From Cytophagaceae bacterium (GTDB lineage Bacteria > Bacteroidota > Bacteroidia > Cytophagales > Spirosomataceae): a stretch of DNA of 16,762 nt. The position numbers and the translations under genes were made by a program. Below the pieces are notes generated by a model. The model had not been told where the DNA came from, did no database searches, and saw nothing but the letters and a program-made list of their open reading frames with translations. Where the stretch lies: positions 1 through 16,762 of the forward strand of contig JAIXRT010000062.1 in assembly GCA_027485075.1 (NCBI GenBank), given 5' to 3'. This document shows, piece after piece, positions 11,768-16,762 of this stretch. Numbering within the stretch: the stretch's first letter is position 1; every line of letters begins with the position of its first letter.

Positions 11768-13552
11768 ATGTTGCAAATTCAAAATTCCATATGTGCAAGT
11801 ATCAGCCTTGGACTTCGTCAATTGTTCGCTATTGAAGCTAGTGATCTAAGCTTACAAGAAACAAAGAAGGAGTTTGAAGGCACCTTTACATTCGTTGTTT
11901 TTCCCTACACCAAACAAGCTGGCATGGCTCCGCCCATGATCGCTCAAAAGTTGGGTGAATTTGTGCAGGCCAACAATAATCAAGTTAGTGGCTTTCAAGT
12001 CGTACAAGGATTCTTGAATTTAAGTTTAACAGAAAAAACCTGGGTAGCTATTTTGGCGGAAAGCTTAGCGGACACCCAAGCGTTCCAACTAGCTCCTAAA
12101 AAGGAAACTGTATTAATTGAATATTCATCTCCAAATACTAACAAACCGTTACACTTAGGACATTTACGTAATAATTTCCTTGGATATTCGGTCGCACAAA
12201 TCATGCAAGCGGCTGGTTATGAAGTCATTAAAACGAATTTAGTCAATGACCGAGGTATTCATATTTGCAAGTCGATGCTCGCTTACCAATTATTTGGCCA
12301 AGGAGAAACGCCTGAATCGAGTGGTACAAAAGGTGACCACCTCGTGGGTAAATATTATGTCGCTTTTGACAAAGCCTATAAAGAAGAAATTGAAACGCTA
12401 AAAAAAGCCGGGAAAACAGAAGACCAAGCGAAAGCAGAAGCTCCTATCCTATTGCAAGCGCAAGCGATGTTACTTGCCTGGGAACAACAAGACCCGGAGG
12501 TACTCGCACTTTGGGAACGCATGAATTCGTGGGTTTTTGCCGGTTTTGAGAAATCGTACGCGCAAATGGGCGTTGATTTTGACAAAATTTACCGCGAATC
12601 CAACACCTATTTATTAGGAAAAAAATTGGTAGACGAAGGCTTAGACCAAGGCGTATTTTACAAGAAACCAGACGGTTCGGTTTGGATTAATTTAGAAGAA
12701 GAAGGGCTGGATGAAAAACTCGTTTTGCGTAAAGATGGTACTTCCGTATACATCACGCAAGATATGGGTACGGCCCAATTAAAATACACAGATTTCGGCG
12801 CGAAACAGTCTATTTATGTAGTTGGCAACGAACAAGACTATCATTTTGAGGTTCTTTTCCACATCCTAAAAAAATTGAACAAACCGTTCTCTACAGGTAA
12901 TTTCCACCTTTCGTATGGTATGGTTGATTTACCTAGCGGAAAAATGAAGTCGAGAGAAGGTACCGTTGTGGATGCAGATGATCTGATGGCTGAGATGGTG
13001 CAAACTGCTAAAGACCGTACCTTAGAACTTGGGAAAATAGATGGGTTTTCGGATGCAGAATCAAATGCTTTATTTAATCAATTAGGCATGGGTGCGCTGA
13101 AATATTTCTTATTGAAAGTTGACCCGAAAAAACGCATGTTATTTAATCCGGCAGAATCCATTGATTTTCAAGGGAATACTGGTCCATTTATCCAATACAC
13201 ACACGCACGCATCAAATCAATTATTCGCAAAGCGACTGAATTGAACATAAATACAACATGGGCAGTAGACCCAGCGATAACCCTAGCAGCTGCTGAAAAA
13301 GAATTAGTCTATTTAGTTGCTCAATATAAATTGAAAATTGAGGAAGCAGCCACGCAATTAGCTCCATCGGTCATCGCACAATATGTATATGATTTGGCAA
13401 AGGAGTTCAATAAATTTTACAATGAATTGAGCATCATTAATGAAGAAGATGAAACGAAACAAAAGATTCGCTTATCTTTAGTGGAGCTAACCGGCAAAAC
13501 AATTCAGCAAGCCGCGAAGTTATTAGGAGTAATCGTCCCAGAACGGATGTAA
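11768..13552 (+). CDS. argS: Arginyl-tRNA synthetase
   Basis: The product is 594 residues, typical for bacterial ArgRS. It has the N-terminal additional domain (about 1-110). The HIGH-class motif follows as SSPNTNKPLHLGHLRNN (121-136, HLGH at 129-132). The KMSK-equivalent is KMKSREG (392-398). The Pro-Phe-Ile-Gln-Tyr-Thr-His-Ala-Arg block near 475-485 leads into the C-terminal DALR anticodon-binding helical domain. It charges tRNA-Arg using ATP. A divergent promoter in an inverted repeat lies upstream. The next gene (glutathione peroxidase) begins at the base after its stop codon, so the two are almost certainly co-transcribed with translational coupling. Confidence 0.97.
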   Translation: MLQIQNSICASISLGLRQLFAIEASDLSLQETKKEFEGTFTFVVFPYTKQAGMAPPMIAQKLGEFVQANNNQVSGFQVVQGFLNLSLTEKTWVAILAESLADTQAFQLAPKKETVLIEYSSPNTNKPLHLGHLRNNFLGYSVAQIMQAAGYEVIKTNLVNDRGIHICKSMLAYQLFGQGETPESSGTKGDHLVGKYYVAFDKAYKEEIETLKKAGKTEDQAKAEAPILLQAQAMLLAWEQQDPEVLALWERMNSWVFAGFEKSYAQMGVDFDKIYRESNTYLLGKKLVDEGLDQGVFYKKPDGSVWINLEEEGLDEKLVLRKDGTSVYITQDMGTAQLKYTDFGAKQSIYVVGNEQDYHFEVLFHILKKLNKPFSTGNFHLSYGMVDLPSGKMKSREGTVVDADDLMAEMVQTAKDRTLELGKIDGFSDAESNALFNQLGMGALKYFLLKVDPKKRMLFNPAESIDFQGNTGPFIQYTHARIKSIIRKATELNINTTWAVDPAITLAAAEKELVYLVAQYKLKIEEAATQLAPSVIAQYVYDLAKEFNKFYNELSIINEEDETKQKIRLSLVELTGKTIQQAAKLLGVIVPERM

Positions 13553-14176
13553 ATGAAACGTAAAAAACTAATTTTCACCATTTTAATCATTAGTATTATG
13601 ATCGTAGGCCTTATGAAAATCGGATCACTATTAACGGCGTTAGCCTTACCATTCACCCAAAACATGGCTAAATCAAGACCAGAAAACACAGAAGCAGTTG
13701 CCGGAAAAAATTTCCACTCATTCAAAATGAAAGGAATTGATGGCAAGGTAATTGACTTCAGTCAATTTAAAGGTAAAAAAATCATCGTGTTAAATACCGC
13801 TTCGAAATGTGGATATACACCACAATATGCTGATTGGGAGAAATTCCACAAAGCGAATAAAGATGTAGTTATTTTAGGTTTCCCAGCTAATGAGTTTGGA
13901 GGTCAAGAGCCTGGTAGCAATTCAGAAATTGCTTCATTTTGCCAACTAAACTACGGCGTTTCCTTCCAAATGATGGAAAAAGTAGTTGTAAAAGGTTCTG
14001 CGAAATGTGAACTATACCAATGGCTTTCAGATAAATCACAAAACGGTTGGAACGAAAAAGAACCAAGCTGGAACTTCTGTAAATACATCATTAATGAAAA
14101 AGGTGAATTAGCGAATTTCTTTGCTTCGGGGATCAAACCAACTAGCCCAGAATTTATTGAAGCGTTAAAAAAATAA
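13553..14176 (+). CDS. Glutathione-peroxidase-family thiol peroxidase, exported or membrane-anchored
   Basis: The product is 207 residues. Residues 5-33 form a hydrophobic stretch after MKRKK, a signal anchor or signal peptide, absent from cytosolic GPx. The catalytic tetrad is present: Cys86 in NTASKCGYTPQY, Gln118 in FPANEFGGQEPGS, and Trp173-Asn174 in PSWNFCKY. The active residue is Cys, not selenocysteine. Cys130 in SFCQLNYGV aligns with the resolving cysteine of thioredoxin-dependent GPx, so the reductant is probably a thioredoxin-like protein rather than glutathione. It reduces peroxides, likely in the periplasm or at the membrane. It starts at the base after the argS stop and ends 2 nt before menA. 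Confidence 0.93.
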   Translation: MKRKKLIFTILIISIMIVGLMKIGSLLTALALPFTQNMAKSRPENTEAVAGKNFHSFKMKGIDGKVIDFSQFKGKKIIVLNTASKCGYTPQYADWEKFHKANKDVVILGFPANEFGGQEPGSNSEIASFCQLNYGVSFQMMEKVVVKGSAKCELYQWLSDKSQNGWNEKEPSWNFCKYIINEKGELANFFASGIKPTSPEFIEALKK

Positions 14177-14178
14177 AA

Positions 14179-15090
14179 ATGAATAGATGGGTGGAAGCGG
14201 CTCGACCGCGAACCTTACCGCTAGCTGTCTCTAGCATTTTATTAGGTAACTCTTTAGCATTCGCTCAGGGATCATTTCACTGGGCGATTGCTATTTTGGC
14301 TGTATTGACAACATTAGCCTTACAAATTCTATCCAACTTTGCGAATGACTTAGGCGATTTCACCAATGGAGTTGATACCCATGACCGCAAAGTTGCCCTA
14401 CGTGCCGTTCAAACTGGCAAAATAAGTCAGGCCGAAATGCAGTTGGCCGTACGCATCACAGCGGTTATTTCATTTATACTAGGTATTTGTTTATTGGCCG
14501 TTGGCCTACAAAATGCCTCACTCCAAACATGGATTGGGTTCTTGGGATTAGGTCTTGCCTGTATCGCAGCCGCCATTGCATACACCGTAGGAAAACGTCC
14601 ATACGGATACATGGGGCTTGGAGATTTGTCCGTATTCCTGTTTTTTGGATTGACCGGAACAATTGGCACCTATTTCCTGCACACACATGTATTCGAGCTA
14701 GCTACCCTCCTTCCAGCAAGTGGATGTGGACTTTTATCTGTTGCTGTCCTAAACCTAAACAACCTGCGCGATTTAGAAAATGATCGAAAATCAGGCAAGA
14801 ATTCCATCCCCGTACGCATCGGCAAAAAACTAGGATTTTATTACCAAAAGGGCTTATTGATTGCCGGTATTTTATGTTTTTCCGTATACCCTTTATTCCA
14901 ATCTTTCCCCATTCACAATAATCAAAACATCATATTACTCTTGGGTTACTACCCCATTTTATTAATGATTCGGGAGTTAAATGATAAAATGACGCCAGCT
15001 GAAATAGATCCCTATTTAAAGAAAACAGCTTTGCGCACCTTAGGACTTATTTTGATATTTGGGGCAACACAAGTTTTCTTGAGCCGCTGA
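14179..15090 (+). CDS. menA: 1,4-dihydroxy-2-naphthoate polyprenyltransferase (MenA)
   Basis: The product is 303 residues with about eight or nine hydrophobic membrane segments, as expected for UbiA-superfamily MenA. The two Asp-rich motifs are visible: NDLGDFTNGVD (residues 56-66) and NLRDLENDRKSGK (195-207), which bind the prenyl-diphosphate magnesium ions. An early WVEAARPRTLPLA start is also typical. MenA attaches a polyprenyl chain to DHNA in menaquinone synthesis, at the inner membrane. It is third in a run with argS and the GPx, which share no obvious pathway with it. No terminator is evident in the 29-bp gap before the TPR gene. Confidence 0.94.
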   Translation: MNRWVEAARPRTLPLAVSSILLGNSLAFAQGSFHWAIAILAVLTTLALQILSNFANDLGDFTNGVDTHDRKVALRAVQTGKISQAEMQLAVRITAVISFILGICLLAVGLQNASLQTWIGFLGLGLACIAAAIAYTVGKRPYGYMGLGDLSVFLFFGLTGTIGTYFLHTHVFELATLLPASGCGLLSVAVLNLNNLRDLENDRKSGKNSIPVRIGKKLGFYYQKGLLIAGILCFSVYPLFQSFPIHNNQNIILLLGYYPILLMIRELNDKMTPAEIDPYLKKTALRTLGLILIFGATQVFLSR

Positions 15091-15097
15091 TTTCCCT

Positions 15098-15105
15098 TAT
15101 TTTTA
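15098..15105 (+). promoter_or_regulatory. Weak candidate -7 element of the TPR gene
   Basis: TATTTTTA matches TAnnTTTG except for the final base and lies 14 nt before the ATG at 15120. No clear -33 box. The TPR gene may instead be read through from menA. Confidence 0.25.
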
Positions 15106-15119
15106 CAAAAAAATAATTT

Positions 15120-16469
15120 ATGAAAATCAAATTTCTACTTGCTATCCTTGTTTTCACCTGCCTTCAAACATCGTTGTTCGCGCAAGAAACCGTTGATTAT
15201 TTGGAGTTAGGGCTTACTCAAAACAAAACCGGAAACTATGCGGATGCCCTTCGCAATTTTAGCTTAGAAATTGAGAAAAATACAGCTAACCCTAATCCAA
15301 TCGCATTTTACAATCGTGGTTTCGCAAAATATAATCTGAAAGATTTCCGCGGAGCTATCCTGGATTTTGATAAGGCGATTGAATTAAAACCCACGTATTT
15401 TGAAGCGTTTATTGCCCGTGGACAAAGCTACAGCAAGCAAGAAAATCACAAAGTTGCCATACAAGATTATAACGAAGCCATTCGGTTAAATCCCTTGGAA
15501 GCAACGGCCTATTACAGCCGAGGTGTATCCAAAATGAAACTCGCAAATTACCGCGGAGGACTCTCTGATTTCAACAAATCTCTTGAACTAAATCCGGAAT
15601 ATGCACCAGGTTTGGCAGCTAGAGGTGAAGCAAAATCAAAATTACTTGACTTTAAAGGTAGCATAGAGGACTTCGATAAAGCGATTGAATTAAGCCCTAA
15701 ACGTTCCGGATATTTCTCCAATCGAGCCTTTGCGAAAATGCAGTTAACAGATTACACCTTAGCATTAAAAGATTATGCAGAGGCAATCAAATTAAGCCCT
15801 GATAATGCGGACGACTACTATTTTGCTGGATTTTGCAAAACACAATTAGAGAATTTCCGCGGAGAAAATGGTGAAAAAGGTGCGCTTGAAGACTTTTCTA
15901 GAGCCATCGAAATGGATCCCGTTAAAGTGGAAGCTTATTATGGACGTGCATTTGTTAAAGCTAAATTAGGTGACCAACGGGGTGCCATCGAGGATTACAG
16001 CAAATCAGCAGATCTAGGAAATAATGAAAATGCCAAAATTATGTATGACACCAAAATGACGAAAGTGCTTTTGGATGAACTTCGTAATGGCGTACCTGAT
16101 AAAGTTAAAATTTCACCATTTAGCACCGAACGTGCTGAGGTTTACTTCAATCGCGGTGTTGCCAAAGCAAAGTCTGGTGATTCAAAACAGGCCATGGACG
16201 ATTATAACCGAGCTATTTCTTTGAATCCAATCTACGCGGAAGCCTATTACTTTAGAGGTGTAGCCAAATCTTCTCTTGGTGATCAACGCAATGCCATCCA
16301 AGATTGTTCAAATGCAATTAAGTTAAACCCTAAATATGCCGAAGCCTACTACGTTAGAGGAATCATCAAATTAGCCCTAGGAGATTCCTCAGGTTGCCTT
16401 GATTTAAGCAAGTCCGGCGAATTAGGGTTTAATCAAGCGTATCAAGTTATCCGCGATCATTGCAATTAA
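15120..16469 (+). CDS. Exported tetratricopeptide-repeat protein
   Basis: The product is 449 residues. A signal peptide (MKIKFLLAILVFTCLQTSLFA, cleavage likely after residue 21) precedes about eleven consecutive TPR units of 34 residues. These are recognisable by repeated A/Y-Y-x-R-G ... A-x-x-D-(F/Y)-x-x-A-I-x-L-x-P. Unit seven carries a short insert (ENGEKG), and about 35 non-TPR residues interrupt the array between units eight and nine (roughly residues 300-338). No enzyme domain, so it probably scaffolds protein interactions in the periplasm or outer-membrane assembly machinery; function unknown. At the DNA level, ccgcgga recurs three times where the repeats encode Arg-Gly. Its stop overlaps the stop of the convergent AMP nucleosidase gene. 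Confidence 0.9.
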   Translation: MKIKFLLAILVFTCLQTSLFAQETVDYLELGLTQNKTGNYADALRNFSLEIEKNTANPNPIAFYNRGFAKYNLKDFRGAILDFDKAIELKPTYFEAFIARGQSYSKQENHKVAIQDYNEAIRLNPLEATAYYSRGVSKMKLANYRGGLSDFNKSLELNPEYAPGLAARGEAKSKLLDFKGSIEDFDKAIELSPKRSGYFSNRAFAKMQLTDYTLALKDYAEAIKLSPDNADDYYFAGFCKTQLENFRGENGEKGALEDFSRAIEMDPVKVEAYYGRAFVKAKLGDQRGAIEDYSKSADLGNNENAKIMYDTKMTKVLLDELRNGVPDKVKISPFSTERAEVYFNRGVAKAKSGDSKQAMDDYNRAISLNPIYAEAYYFRGVAKSSLGDQRNAIQDCSNAIKLNPKYAEAYYVRGIIKLALGDSSGCLDLSKSGELGFNQAYQVIRDHCN

Positions 16470-16762
16470 TCGAACCGTAAGTGTTTAACTGATTCACCTG
16501 AACTAGCCAGTTCGATCAAGGAATCGATGCCTATCTGCAAATGTGATTCCACGTAACTCGTAGTCACTTTTTTGTCCGATGCCTCCGTCTTTACTCCATC
16601 GGGCGTCATCGGATTATCGGAAACCAATAATAAAGCACCGTGAGGTATTTTGTTGACAAAGCCTACTGTAAAAATAGTCGCTGTTTCCATGTCAATTCCC
16701 ATCGCACGGATATCAGACAAATACGTTTTGAACACCTCATCGTGCTCCCAAACACGACGATT
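16466..16762 (-). CDS. AMP nucleosidase, C-terminal part; N-terminus outside window
   Basis: The frame is open to the right edge of the window, so the gene begins beyond it. The 98 visible residues start NRRVWEHDEVFKTYLSD and contain the PNP/UDP-family signature AMGIDMETATIFTVGF, with the Met-Glu pair that contacts the ribose, then LLLVSDNPMTPDGVKTE. They match the ending of the roughly 260-residue Bacteroidota AMP nucleosidases, which cleave AMP to adenine and ribose 5-phosphate in the cytosol. The GTG at 16735 is only an internal codon. The stop overlaps the stop of the convergent TPR gene by 4 bp. Confidence 0.9.
   Translation of the reverse strand, partial: NRRVWEHDEVFKTYLSDIRAMGIDMETATIFTVGFVNKIPHGALLLVSDNPMTPDGVKTEASDKKVTTSYVESHLQIGIDSLIELASSGESVKHLRFD

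Noticed and set aside
15344..15863. Three copies of ccgcgga inside the TPR gene as a possible regulatory or recombination repeat
   Set aside because: Each copy encodes the Arg-Gly of a TPR unit at the same position, so protein repetition explains them.

Overview
The window comes from a member of the Bacteroidota, most likely an aquatic Cytophagales relative; this is an inference from gene content and promoter style. DNA is AT-rich, Shine-Dalgarno sequences are largely missing, and many genes are preceded by the Bacteroidota -7 promoter element TAnnTTTG, in two cases (the marR and xre genes) with a TTTG -33 element 18-19 nt upstream. It is mostly housekeeping chromosome with one small accessory island at about 8.64-9.6 kb.

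Layout. (1) 1-1239: 3' end of an M16 zinc-peptidase gene and two terminators. (2) 1241-5663, minus strand: a tight iron-sulfur assembly operon read sufC-sufD-sufS-sufE-sufT-brx. A divergent sufA-like carrier gene (5808-6134) lies next to sufC. The scaffold gene sufB, normally beside sufC, is absent. (3) 6131-6742: maf nucleotide pyrophosphatase. (4) 6794-8585: a marR regulator with a palindromic operator inside its own promoter, followed by a periplasmic YceI protein and a nitroreductase. (5) 8646-9398: two adjacent 58-codon genes for peptides with double-glycine secretion leaders, each with a GxxxG motif in the predicted mature part, followed 1 nt later by a small YbaB/EbfC-like gene. Together they look like an undescribed two-peptide bacteriocin- or signal-like operon. 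A convergent 63-residue XRE repressor follows. (6) 9679-11687, minus strand: tRNA-maturation pair tsaC/sua5-cca. (7) 11768-15090: argS, an exported or anchored glutathione peroxidase and menA, almost without gaps. Divergent sua5 and argS promoters are embedded in one inverted repeat. (8) 15120-16469: an exported TPR protein. (9) 16466-16762: C-terminal part of AMP nucleosidase, cut by the window edge.

How the genes work together. The suf cluster supplies Fe-S assembly: SufS and SufE mobilise sulfur, SufC and SufD are scaffold partners, SufA and SufT handle carriage and maturation, and a bacilliredoxin may provide thiol repair. The marR-yceI-nitroreductase block looks like a redox or xenobiotic response unit. 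The peptide operon has no transporter within the window, so export would rely on a C39-peptidase ABC transporter encoded elsewhere. Several apparent non-ATG upstream starts (sufA, maf, marR, sua5, xre) fall inside or next to -7 boxes, and the internal ATG starts are used here.
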